Positions 1 to 11,125 of a stretch of DNA of 64,000 bases are shown here, in pieces; the stretch's first letter is position 1, and the number at the start of each line of letters is the position of its first letter. The position numbers and the translations under genes are program-made. Origin of the DNA: Entophlyctis helioformis (taxonomy: Eukaryota; Chytridiomycota; Chytridiomycetes; Chytridiales; Chytriomycetaceae); assembly GCA_025526915.1 (NCBI GenBank), contig JAHLKH010000008.1:212757-276756 (forward strand), in the 5' to 3' direction. The notes beneath the pieces are model-generated. The model was not told the origin of the DNA. It saw only the letters and a program-made list of their open reading frames with translations, and did no database searches.

Positions 1-388
1 CGACGGGATGGGGGATGCCGACGGTGGATGGCGTTGGCAAAGGCGTTGGTCCAGCAGACACAGGTGCATCAGAAGATCGGGGATGCAGGGCAGGGCGGGT
101 GGTTGATGGGTACATGTCAGTGATGGCCTCGAATCAAGAGGCACAGTGAGCGGCATGCGGGAGGGCGGCACGAGGCAGCCAGCCAGCCAGCCAGCCAGCT
201 GTGGCAGGCAGCCAGTCGCGGCAGCCAGGTGGCCGCCGTTCGCCAGCCAGCACGGCGGCCTTCCAGTCGGTCCGTTCGTCCAGCCTGCCAGCCGTCCAGC
301 CGTAGAGCGGTTGAATGTCTGACAACGTGTGACTCCGTGCACTGCCATCTCAGCGCAAAACGAACGAGACCGACCAGCTGCGCCTGCT

Positions 389-390
389 GG

Positions 391-434
<44 letters not shown>
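389..434. repeat. CTG/TTG trinucleotide repeat
   Basis: Alternating CTG and TTG triplets. They would read poly-Gln on the minus strand and poly-Leu or poly-Cys on the plus strand, but no supported gene surrounds them, so I call a microsatellite. Confidence 0.8.
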
Positions 435-1560
435 GCGCAGCTGTTGGTGCCGAGTGACCCATCTGCGTCTGAAGGCTGGCGGGAAGCTGCACAGGAGCCT
501 GCCGGACTGGCTGTCGGGCAAATCATGGACAAGGGGAGCCAACCAACGCACCAGCAAGAGTCCGAAGAGGGCGGTGGGTGGCTGCGGTTGCGGTTGTGGT
601 CGAGTGGCGGACAGGCAGCAGAGTGCTTCTGGCAGGCTGCGGCTGGGTGTGTCGTCGAGAACCTGCCGCCACGGTGTGAGTCGTCCAGTCTCCAGGCGTG
701 AAATGGGGAGGTGGCTGCTGCTGTGTGCAAGCCGGATAAGCTGTGCAAGCTGGGGCAAGCTGAGCAAGCTGGGCTGGATCGGGTGTGTGTGGGCAGTGAC
801 AGCGCGATCGGCCAAGCAGGTGTGGCTGGGCAGGAAAGGCTGGGCAAAACAAGGCAGAGCAGGGCAGGGCAGAGCAGGCAGGGCAGCATGGAAGGCAAGA
901 CGAGTATCGCACGACTCACAGCGCTGTTGTTCCCGTTTGCGCAAGTGGGGCAAGTGGGAAGACGCCGGACGGGATTTTGGGCCGTCAGAGATCGGCAAAC
1001 GAAGCCAGACCCAAGTCGGGCAGTCGGATTTTTGGTGATGAATGGCGGGGCGGCAGGCAGCCAGACAAGCAGGCAGGCAGGCAGGCAGGCAGGCGGACGG
1101 GCACGAGTGGCACACAGAAAACACCACGAGGACACGGGATCGTCAGCTGGGGCTCTTCCACGCACTCGTCCACGGCGGCAAGCACAGCAGCAAAGGGCAA
1201 GGCGGGCAGTGGATGGGGCTTGGAGCACAGCGCAGGCAAGGGAGTGGGGCTGCATGGGCTGCATGGGCTGCAAGGGCAAGCACCGCAGGGCACGAGCACG
1301 AGGAGCAGGGCACGAGTAGGGTGGCGTTGGGCAGGCGGACAGGCGGACAGGCGGACAGGCGGGCGGGCGACACAAGAGCCAGATTGGCCGACTGGCCAGC
1401 CGGGCTTGCCATTGACCCGGAGCGTGCCCGCTCGCGACTCTGGCTCGGTGGCGCATGGCGCATGGCGGACACGATGCACAAGGAGGGGGAGCGTGGCCGA
1501 CGAGTGTGGCAGACGAGCGCACACGGGTTGCGCCATCAGCGACAGCGCGTGTCACAGAGC

Positions 1561-1606
1561 ACAGAGCACAAGGCTCAGAGCACAAGGCTCAGAGCACAAG
1601 GCTCGA
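1561..1606. repeat. 15-bp tandem repeat, three units
   Basis: Three near-perfect head-to-tail units with the core CAGAGCACAAGGCT. Confidence 0.85.
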
Positions 1607-1962
1607 GCTGTGCAACACAGACGCAAACGCCGCAATGGCGAGACGGCTGGTGTCTGTGCTTGCAGCCGTGCCTGGGCATCCACTTGCCACGTACCCAGCC
1701 CGACGGCCAGCAAGCCACGTATGCGCCATCGCTTCATCGTCGCATGCACGGCTGGATGCATCAGGGCAGCTGGAAGAGGCCGGGCGGGAGAAGTCTGCGG
1801 GAGCGAGAGTGGGCAGGGAACGAGGGGCTAGGCGAGAGTGGGCAGCAAAAGGGAGGCAAGGCGAGAGTCGGTAGGGGAGGAAGCAGCAGGCAGCTCGAGG
1901 GCCAGATGGGCTGCGCTCGGTGCTGTGCGTCGTGTCGACGTGACACGCCGTGGAAATGGCCA

Positions 1963-1998
<36 letters not shown>
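1963..1998. repeat. (GGCT)n tetranucleotide microsatellite
   Basis: About nine uninterrupted GGCT units. Related GCCA/GGCA runs occur near 170-205 and 1070-1100. Confidence 0.9.
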
Positions 1999-1999
<1 letters not shown>

Positions 2000-2185
2000 T
2001 ACTGTCGCTGTCGCTGGCTCTGGGCGTGATGTTTCCAACTCGTGTGACTGGGGCTGCAGAGCGTGTTGGTTGTGTCGTCAGCTGCTGGTGCGTCTGCTCA
2101 GCTCTGCGGCTCGCTTCCGATGGCAGTCGGTGCTGCCGGCCATGCCAGACGGCAACGTATCTGGCTGGCGACCTCTGGCCATGTC

Positions 2186-2270
2186 GTGTTGTCGTGTCGT
2201 GCCATGTCGTGTCGTGTCGTGTCGTGTTGTCGTGCTGCCTCGCATCGTCTCGTCTCGTCTCGTCTCGTAA
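2186..2270. repeat. GTCGT and CTCGT pentanucleotide repeats
   Basis: Imperfect GTCGT units followed by four to five CTCGT units. No coding potential is evident. Confidence 0.8.
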
Positions 2271-3382
2271 AGCGTCGAGCTGCTGGCGTGTGGCTCGGCC
2301 TCCAGAACGGCCAGCATCTGGCCGTGTGGATGCGTCGCCCATTGCTGCTGTGCCGTGCCATGCACTTATGCCACCTCGAGACGCCTGCTGTGCCCCCTCG
2401 AGACGGGCGAGCCTCGATGCGTGCTGCCCGCTGACCAAATGTGACTTCCCGCGGTGCCAGCACGCAGAGAGCAGGGGGTGCGAGGCGAGAGGCGGGGGAG
2501 GCGGCATGGGAAGGGAGAGGGGAGGACGTCGGAGGGGAGGGGAGGAGAGGGGAGGCTGCGCGATTCCACACAAGACGTGCCCAATAAGCACACACACCGC
2601 AGATACAGCGCACTCGTACCTGGTGGGTGGCAATGTCCTGTGGTCGGTCTGGCAAGCTTTGCTCTACTGTACGCGGCCACGCTCAGTCTCTTGTCTTGTT
2701 GGCAGGAAGGGTCGTGGGGCGTTTGGCCGCGAGTCTGAATTGCAAAGTGGCGGGCGTCGGAATTCGGTGGCGGCTGCGGGCGGGCGGGCGGGCGGGGTCT
2801 CGTCTGCGCGTCGGGTCGCGGCCCAGCCGGATCGTGTTTGTCTGGCGCGCTGCTGCGCTCTCCGCTGGCTCTCTCCGCCGTGACAAATCAGCCATGCTCA
2901 GATGATCAAGGAGGGAGCCACTGCGGGCTCCTTGATCTGTTCTCGCCGCTCCACTCGACGCCGCTCGTGGCTTCTTCATCGTCACCACGGCCGCAACGTT
3001 TCGCCAGCAACCAATCACACTCACGAGCCAACCAACCAAGCATGCACCTTGGGGGCATCGCTTGAAGCATCGCTTGAAGCATCTCTCTTGCTCACACTCC
3101 CCCATTCACGCTTCATTCGCATGGATGCTTCATTGCTGCGCTGCTTGTGCCCGGGGAGTCTGGAAAACTGCGACTGGCTCTGCTCGGGCCGCGTCGCAAC
3201 AATGGACCCTGCCTTGAATAACACCTACTTGGCCCGCGCCATCACCACCTCAACGCAGCCGCCTACCCTCTGTCGCTCTTGTCCCCCAAGTAGCACTCTT
3301 TCCCCTCGCATCCACAAAGCCTTGTCCTTCCTGCCAACGTGCCCCGTCGCATTCATCTCACGCCGCACGCCGCACACACACG

Positions 3383-5693
3383 ATGAGCAACAACTCCAGA
3401 ATCACGTACAATGGATGCCTCAACTCTATCATGGACGGACTGCTCCTTATCGAGGCAAGCCCTTGGTCTGCGTCACCTGCTCACGTCACGACTTGCCTGC
3501 ATGGCTCTGACCCTTTTGCTTTGTGGACGGATTGCTTCGTCTGCCTGCCTGCCTGCCTGCCTGTCTGGAACAACATCAACACCGGCAGGCCTGTCGTCTC
3601 GGAATGCTAAGCCCTCTTTGCTCTCCACTCAGTGATGCAGAGCGTGTCTCCTGCATAAAACACGGGGCAGTGTTTGTCTACGACCAATTCGCCAGCGGCA
3701 TCTCGAGGTATGGGCACATCGCGTTCATATGGATGCTCTCGACTGTGTCGCGTCATCTTGCCGGTTATCTCGACATGCGGATAATTAAGCCCGCTCTACC
3801 ATCGTGTATGCATCGGGCAGATGGACAGACGGACGCCAGTGGTCGCACAGCACGTTGGTCGACGATGCCTTTCTCGTATCGACCGAGATCGCAACCCTTC
3901 GCCCCATTCAGGTGCCACGCAAAGGAGATGGGCAAGCACAGCAGCAAGAACAGCAGCAACGTTCATGTGGCATTGTTGGCAAGCCAGACGGCCTGATCCG
4001 AAAGGTGTTTCATGTCATTTCCAGCAACGGCCGGCACATGCACGTCGTTTCGTACAAAGCAGCAGCAGCAGCAACAGCAGTTACGGCAGCTGCACTGACA
4101 GTGACAGCCGGATCAGGCGTCGCTGAAATGGCACGCAAACCAGTACCGCTCGCATCGCCAAGCGACGATTTGTTCTTTGCAAACATCAGAGTAGACTTTA
4201 GCTTGTACCCACACTTTCTTCGGATCGTTGGGAAACAGATCGAAATGCGCAACAAGTCTGTCATCGTCGCGATGCATCCGGACTCGATTCAAAAGTGGGC
4301 CGACAAAGTCCAGCCCAGCAACCCGAAATCGGCCGAGCACGCCTCAAGATCATCGCTGGCGCTCGTCAATAGCTTCCACAAGCAGAAGCGCCGCAAGCTG
4401 GCCGCCGCAGAAAAGAAGATTGCTCCTCGTGTGCTTGCTGCCAAGATCCAACCACGTTTGGCCGGATCATGTACCGATATTCTCCGCTCCAGCGAGGCAA
4501 GTATGCCGGCAGCCGCGCCAGCCGCGGAAAATCACAGCCATTTTCGCAGTCCGACGCCGTCGCCTCCGCGCAAATCCGAACGACGCCAATCTACACAAGT
4601 ATCTCGTTTGCAAAGTACGAACGAGCTCCAGCTCCAGCTCCAGAGTAATCACGATCAGCTGCGTCTCCATCAGCGCGATGAGAGTCATCCGTCGCAGCCG
4701 TCACGGCACTTTCCTTCAACATCTCAAGAAGCAACAACAACCGCCAGGTACAATGTGGCCGAACAAGAGCAAGCCAGCCTCCTTGACTTCGCGGCAGTCA
4801 TGCAGCATCAGCAAACAAACCAACGGCCGCAGCCATGTGGCATGCCCCCAATCGAGCCGTCTGTAAGATCTACATTTGATGCGCTTTGTTTCAAGCCTGG
4901 CAAGGATCTTTCAAGCTACAGTCTGCAGTATGCAAGCAGTCAGCCGGCACTTCAGCGGTATCAGCATCGGTCTCACGGGGAATCGTCTGGTGCAGCAACT
5001 CGATCGCCCAGTGTATTGCAACAGGGGCCACTTCTTGCACCTCTGCGTAGGCGCTTAGCTCGCAACGCATCGCCACTGTCTCTGCAAAGCCAGCCCCCGC
5101 TTTTGCCGCACGCCGTAACCTTGGCTTTGCATCAGACTCTGTCGTCCGCACCCTTGGTGTCCCAGCAGACTCAGCCCGACAAGATACAGCGGCAGCAGCC
5201 ACAACAGACGCTGCCTGACCCACGGCCCAGTTCGCAGCCGTCTCGCATCCAGACACAACCTCGGCTTTCATCACCTAGTGGCTTCCACTCTCAAGACCAG
5301 CCTCCAGCCATGTCGCGTCGCACATCGCTCAATGTCAGCCATCTTTCCGCAGAAGTATCGCCTCAGACCGCCTCACAACACCACAGCGGACGGGCATTGG
5401 CTACACAGATGCAAAGTCAGTCGCTCCAACAGTATCAGTCACGCCGCTTGCCACATGCTTTACTCAGCCACCCCTTTCAGAGCCAGGAACGAGCGCATCA
5501 GCACGAATATTCTGCATGGCAGCAGGCTCGCTTCATCAGCGGCACAACCAGTGATGATATTCAACGCGTCGCCGTCCTTCTACACCCCCGTGTCCACCAA
5601 CTGGCGCATTACCAGCAGCTTTCCCAGCAGCAACGGCAGGAACAGCAGCAGTACGTTCACGTCCAGCTCCCAACGTCTTATCCGCACTTTTAG
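3383..5693 (+). CDS. WOPR-box (Gti1/Pac2 family) transcription regulator, copy 1
   Basis: Fungal WOPR proteins bind DNA and control morphological or developmental switching. Three exons fit: 3383-3454, 3589-3707 and 3821-5693, giving 687 residues. The first WOPR half spans all three exons: a start with MDGLLLIEA, then ACRLGML, GAVFVYDQFASGISR and WTDGRQWS. The second half follows near residues 115-170 with IRKVFHVISSNGRHMHVVSY. The long C-terminal tail is Gln/Ser/His-rich and probably disordered, as is usual in the family. Intron 1 has a GC donor (GAG|GCAAGC). Intron 2 is GT-AG. The stretch after WTDGRQWS (HSTLVDDAFLVSTE) departs from the usual SR..G.FL.Y.E pattern that the neighbouring paralogue keeps, so DNA-binding details may differ. 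The copy 2 gene follows in tandem at 6008. Confidence 0.85.
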
Positions 5694-6007
5694 CATGACA
5701 TAAAAGCCTTGCCTGTCCAATGCCAACTACTTTGTTTGTTGGCCAGCTGAATCACGCCCAATCCAAGATTGGAATGCTGAATCTTGGGGCCGCGCAAAAC
5801 GCGACAAGGTTGACGTCACTGTGCATCTTGCTCTGGATTCTTCCGCGTGTTTCGTTGTCCTACCCGCGCAACAACAACAAAAGCAACGACGACGACAACA
5901 GCCAGCCAGCCAGCCAGCCAGCGAGCAATTCCGAGCTAGCCCCAAAACATTATTAAACATATTGACGCTTTGTCCCAGAAACCAAAACCAAAACCGCTGC
6001 AATATTA
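5694..6007. promoter_or_regulatory. Intergenic spacer between the two WOPR genes
   Basis: 314 bp that must hold the 3' end of copy 1 and the promoter of copy 2. It contains an (AGCC)n run at 5901-5922 and an AT-richer stretch at about 5948-5965, but no clear TATA box at a standard distance. Confidence 0.5.
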
Positions 6008-8507
6008 ATGGAAACGTTCTATGGGCCTATCGTGACGGTGCGGGACGCGCTTCTTGTCATTGAGGTACGTCTTGTCTCTGGCGAGACCTGCGTTGGAAAT
6101 GCCCATGGCTTTGGCCGCGCATGCATTGTTACACGCCAACTGGCAACAACGTCGGTTGGCACTGCTGGCGCTTGATGGCCAGCCAGCTAGGCAGCCAGAC
6201 CCGCATAGCCAGCTTGCTCCAACCCAGCGTGCGATATCGCGTCACGCCGTGTCACGCCTATCCGAGCGTCGAGGCTCTTGGCTCGCGCATACTTATGGAG
6301 ACATGGGACTGACTGACCAACCAACCCTGTCTTGCCAACCTTGGTCTCTCTCACCCTCTCACACACTCACTCACACACCCTCTCACTCACTCACTCGCTC
6401 GCTCTGTTTCTGTCGTCCGACAACGGCTCTCCCTTTTTTCGCACATGTCGCACTGGGCTCGACGACACATGCGCTACTTGGCACCCTAAACTCACTTGGC
6501 GTCAACTCATGGTTATGGTCGAAATATGCGCTTGCGTCGCGCGATGCCGCGCTTTCATGGGGGGCTACCCGTGCCCCATTGTACTCGCGTCGGCTTGCAA
6601 AATTCATGCAACGTATTGTGTGTATCGCACGGGCATATTGCATACAATGCGCTCGTATCTGTATCCGTATCTGTATCCGCTGGTGCTGGCGCGAATCCAA
6701 ACAACAAATCCAGGCTTGTCGACTCGGCTTGCTCGCCCACGTCCAGCGGCGCTTGTCGACAGACGAGAAGCACAAGCTCATCCGCGTCGGCTCGGTGTTT
6801 GTGCTGAGCGAAACCGAGAGCTGCATCCAGCGGTGAGTGGCTCCCGCCCCAAGCCTCAATGTGACTGCCGCCACTGCTGTCGCTCCCGCCAATGCAGCTG
6901 CCTTTGGTCCTTGGCTGTGTTATTCGGTTGTCCTCAGTGCCACACGCCCCCTTGCTGCGCAGTGATGGGACACGTGTCCATCCATTGTCTCCACATTGCG
7001 CTTCATCATCATATTGCGCATTGGGTGATGCCATTCCGGTGATGGCGGTGATGGCAGAGTGATGACGCGGCACGATGCTTTTGATGGTGCCTTGATGGCC
7101 GTGCCGTGCTAACTATTGATACCATGCCAACACTGCACGCACCACAATCCGACGCTCCTCGTCGGGTATCCTGCATTGCATTGCATTGTATCGATCCACT
7201 CTCGGTAGATGGACCGACGGACGCAGCTGGTCGGCCAGCCGGATTTGCGGCGATTTTCTCGTCTACAAAGAGGTCGATTCTCGCCGCCGCTATACATACG
7301 GCTTTGCAAACTCGCTTAGCCATGGCCATCCTCGTAGCGGCTACGGCTACGGCCACAGAAGCCCCTCAGCCCAGACGATCAACGGCCATCGCGTGACGAA
7401 TCACCACCTCGAGCCGTCATCCGATGCTAACCATGACAGCGCGCTTTCGGAATTCTCTGTCATGCCAACGACCACGCGCGGATCGCACTCGAGGAGCATG
7501 CCCGTCAAGCAAAACGGCCTTCTCAAGCGCTGCTTCACAGTCACCAACACTGCTGGCATGCGCATTCATCTCATCGCATACCACGATATGCAAAACATGG
7601 ACGATCCCAAGTTCCAGGCGTTGCGGCCCAGCATCAACCCAATGTTCAGCAACATTGTCATTGACTTGGCGCACTACCAGAACGTGTCCATGTTCAACGA
7701 CATTTACCGGCGCGATGCCATCAAGGGAGTCACGGCATCGCCCTCGCCCTCGTCATCGACTTTGGCAAGCACAACGACTCCGCACCATGCCGGGTTCCCA
7801 GCCAGCAGTCAGTCCGGTACACCGGGCCCGAATGCTTGGTCTGGCTCTTCTTCAAACTCGTATGCGTTTGACTCGGCAACCGCGTCCATGGCCAACCCAT
7901 ACGCAAGTTGCACCACGGCTTATGCGAACGCGTCATGTCACAGCGGAGCATGCTCGTCGCAATGGTCCGTTCGATGGCAGAGACCACAGCAACAGCAGAA
8001 TCAGCAGCAGAATCAGCAGCCGAATCAGCAGCAGCCAGCTAGCGGCAATATGCAAGGCATGTATCCCATGCACCACTACGACCCTCCGCCATCCTACTCA
8101 ACTTCCACGCAAGTACATCCATCGCAGGCGTGCCAGCCGGACGATCGCCACAAGCACGAGCACCTGGCTGTGCAGTCTATTGTTCCGCCATTCCCAGAGC
8201 CTCTGGCAACCGCTCCTGCCGCCGACATCTGCCCTCCGTCGCCAGTTCTTGGCCAGACGCCAGCACTGCCGCCTGCTGCCCAGCATCGCCACGATCACGG
8301 ACACTCGCCGTCGTTTCCGACGTACCTGTGCCATCCCCACGTGCCATACGCGTACCCACACCCACCCCCACTCCCATATCCGCACGCTCATGACCTGCAG
8401 CAGCAGCAGCAACAGCAGCAACAGCAGCAGTACGCGTCTCCTGTCTACTACCAGCACGATCAGTATCAGTACCAGAACCAGTACAACCATGTGGCACACA
8501 TGCCCAC

Positions 8508-8539
<32 letters not shown>

Positions 8540-8793
8540 CGCAACCGCCACAACTCCGAGCAGATCCGCAAGCCCACGATTGCGTGTCTGGAACAACAAC
8601 GCCTACATGTGCACAGAGTGTCTCGCCGCCATCGCAGCGACAGAAACAGCAAGAGCAGCAGCAGCAGCCAGAACCAGCAGCAGCAGCAGCACCACCACCA
8701 CCGGCGTCTGCCAAGATCGAGCCGCAGTTCCGTGCACACGCCCGCTGGCAGCCAGCCGTCGCCTCGGTTGTGTTTCCGTTTTCAATGAAGTGA
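6008..8793 (+). CDS. WOPR-box (Gti1/Pac2 family) transcription regulator, copy 2
   Basis: This is a paralogue of the upstream gene with the same architecture. Exons 6008-6064, 6714-6832 and 7209-8793 give 586 residues. Exon 2 is 119 nt in both copies and both introns fall at the same codon and phase. The first WOPR half reads METFYGPIVTVRDALLVIE, then ACRLGLLAHVQRRLS, GSVFVLSE and RWTDGRSWSASRICGDFLVY. This is closer to the family consensus than copy 1. The second half is around NGLLKRCFTVTNTAGMRIHL. The C-terminal part is rich in Gln, Pro, His and Tyr, with CAG/CAA runs near 8398-8430 and 8508-8540, the kind of low-complexity tail expected of a transcription factor. Intron 1 is long for this window (649 nt). 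The stop codon lies only 32 bp before the NMT start codon. Confidence 0.9.
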
Positions 8794-8825
8794 CCGTTAC
8801 CCGCCTGCCACAAACCACCGAGATC

Positions 8826-10942
8826 ATGACCAAGAAGGGCAAGTCCGCTGCGACGACGGCTGCAACGACAGCCGCTGCAACGACAGCCGCTGCAACGACG
8901 GCCGCACCCGTTCAAGCCGACGAGCCCGGACAGGAGATTCAGACCGACGGCGCCAAGGCTGCTGCGGCGACTGCTGCTGTCGCTGCTGCCCATGTCGGGT
9001 CGGCGTCGGCCGGAGAGGCTCCCGCAACCACCGACGCCGCCGCTGTGGCCGCCGAGACGGCTCTCGCTGCCGGGCTCGCCGACAAGGACGCCAGCGCTCG
9101 TGTGCAGGAGATTATCAACAGGGTGTGTGCTGCCTGTGTGTCTGGCGGGCTGTGTGTCTGTGTGGCTGTCTGGCTCTGTGCAGACACGGCCGTTGTGGTG
9201 TTCGTCGAGTTTGGCTGACCGGGCCTGATGGCACGACCTCGCAGATGGCGGCCATGCAGATGCTGAGAGGCGACGATCCTCGGTCACGCAAGCAGCCCAA
9301 GGGCGACATGAGCGACTACAAGTTCTGGAGCACGCAGCCCGTGCCTCGCACCGGTACGTGTGCTGTTGCTGCTGTTGCTGCTGCTGCCAGACATCCGCCG
9401 CTCGTCTGGATTGCACTGGCGGTGACGGTGGCTCGGCTGTCATGTCCTGTCGGCTGACGGCATATGGGCTGCGCTGCATGGACGCTGCAGACGAGGAGAT
9501 CTCGCAGGACGGCCCCATCGAGCCCAACAAGGCGCCCGAAGAGATCCGCCAGGAGCCGTACCCGCTGCCCAAGGACTTTGAGTGGGTGACCATGGACCTG
9601 CTGGATCCCGCCCAGCTCAAGCAGGTGTACGACCTGTTGACACTCAACTACGTCGAAGATGACGACGCGACGCTGCGCTTCGACTACAAGGCCGAGTTCC
9701 TGCAGTGGGCTGTCATGTCGCCCGGCTGGCGCAAGGAGTGGCACGTTGGCGTGCGCGTGGCGTCGACCGGCAAGCTGGTTGGCTTCATCTCCGGCATTCC
9801 GGCCGATCTGTCGGTCCACAAAAAGTACGGCAGCCCGGCGCCTGCATTCATGCATGCACGTATTCATGCGGTCTCTGTCCATGCCCCACAGACTGACAAC
9901 CGGCATTCCCGCAGGAGCGTCAGCCTTGTGGAAATCAACTTTCTGTGTGTGCACAAGAAGCTGCGGTCCAAGCGCCTTGCACCCGTGCTCATCAAGGAGA
10001 TCACGCGTCGCGTGCACCTGTTTGGCATCTTCCAGGCCGTGTACACGGCTGGCGTGTACTTGCCCAAGCCGGTGGGCACGTGCAGGTACTACCACCGCTC
10101 GCTCAACCCTAAGAAGCTGGTCGAGACGGGCTTCTCTGCCATTGGCCGCAACATGACCATGAAGCAGATGATTCTGCGGTACAAGCTCCCCGAGGTGCGT
10201 TCGCCTCGCATGGGTTGCCCTGTGGCTGCCTGACAGGCTGGGTTGCCATGTGGCTGCCTGAGTTGGCTGGGCTGGGTTGGCTGACAATTCTGGAAACCGT
10301 TCCCGCTGGGATGGCAGGAGCCGAGTCTGCCGGGCATCCGCCCCATGGTCGAGGCAGACGTGCCGCGCGTCACCAAGCTCCTCAAGCAGTACCTCGGCCG
10401 CTCGGGACTGTTCCCGATCCTCTCGCAGGAGGAGGTCTCCCACTGGCTCCTTCCCAAGGAAAATGTCGTCTTCTCGTACGTTGTGTGCGACCCGCCCAAC
10501 TCGCAAAAGGTCACCGACTTTGTGTCGTTTTACTCGCTGCCGTCGTCGGTCATTGGCAACCCCAAGCACTCGTCCATCGAGGCGGCATACCTGTTCTACT
10601 ACGTGCCGCGCGATATGGGCAAGGACGTGCAGCGGACACAGGCTCTCATCAAGGACGCTCTCATCTTTGCTCGCAAGGTCTGTGGTTTCTGCTCTGGCCC
10701 ATCAACCGACTGACTGACTGACTGACTGGCTGGCTGGCTGACTGACTGACTGGGCTGCGTGTGTCTGCCAGGCTGGATTTGATGTGTTCAACTGCCTCAA
10801 CGAGTTCATGGACAACCAGTCGTTCACTGAGGACCTCAAGTTTGGCAAGGGCGACGGCGACCTCCACTACTACCTCTACAACTACCGCTGCCGCGACATT
10901 ACCGCGCCGCCGTCCGAAGTCATGGGATTGTTGCTGCTCTGA
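8826..10942 (+). CDS. NMT1: Glycylpeptide N-tetradecanoyltransferase (N-myristoyltransferase)
   Basis: Transfers myristate from myristoyl-CoA to N-terminal glycine of target proteins in the cytosol. Six exons (8826-9122, 9245-9353, 9491-9824, 9915-10194, 10318-10677, 10772-10942) keep frame and give 516 residues. The N-terminal ~90 residues are Ala/Thr-rich low complexity. The catalytic core starts near [11 protein letters not shown] and includes [40 protein letters not shown] and HRSLNPKKL, all family signatures. The second N-acetyltransferase-like fold begins around LPGIRPM. The chain ends EVMGLLLL: in this family the terminal Leu carboxylate is the catalytic base, so the intact C-terminus indicates a functional enzyme. 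Introns are short; intron 5 is largely a CTGA repeat. An alternative start at the Met beginning exon 2 (9245) would drop the low-complexity head. Confidence 0.95.
10707..10752. repeat. (CTGA/CTGG)n microsatellite inside NMT intron 5
   Basis: ACTGACTGACTG units with a CTGG interruption fill about half of the 94-nt intron between exons 5 and 6. Confidence 0.85.
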
Positions 10943-11125
10943 TGGCCGCTGTTCAGCTGTTCAACTAGCCACTGCCGCCGCCACTGCCGCCGCCGCCACC
11001 ACTGCGAGAGGGGAAGTGTGCACATATGGCATCTCAAGGACTCGAATGAAACGCGTCATGGAACACATGCCACTTGCCGCCACGCTCTTAAATCTGAAAT
11101 GCATCCATCTCCTCCATCTCCATGT

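Larger units (their letters stand above)
1..3382. other. Repeat-rich intergenic DNA without a supported gene
   Basis: Long frames are open here on both strands at once, but they are built from Cys/Pro/Ala/Gln/Arg-rich low-complexity translation and carry no family motif. The stretch holds many short tandem repeats (GCCA, GGCA, CTG/TTG, a 15-bp unit, GTCGT and CTCGT pentamers). A CCAAT pentamer lies near 3010, about 370 bp upstream of the first WOPR gene, and could belong to its promoter. I see no tRNA, rRNA or transposase remnant. A rapidly evolving gene cannot be fully excluded. Confidence 0.6.

Noticed and set aside
1042..2883. 613-codon open frame on the plus strand, and several long frames around it
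   Set aside because: Composition is Cys/Arg/Trp/Gly low complexity from short repeats, other frames are open over the same bases, and no domain or splice pattern appears.
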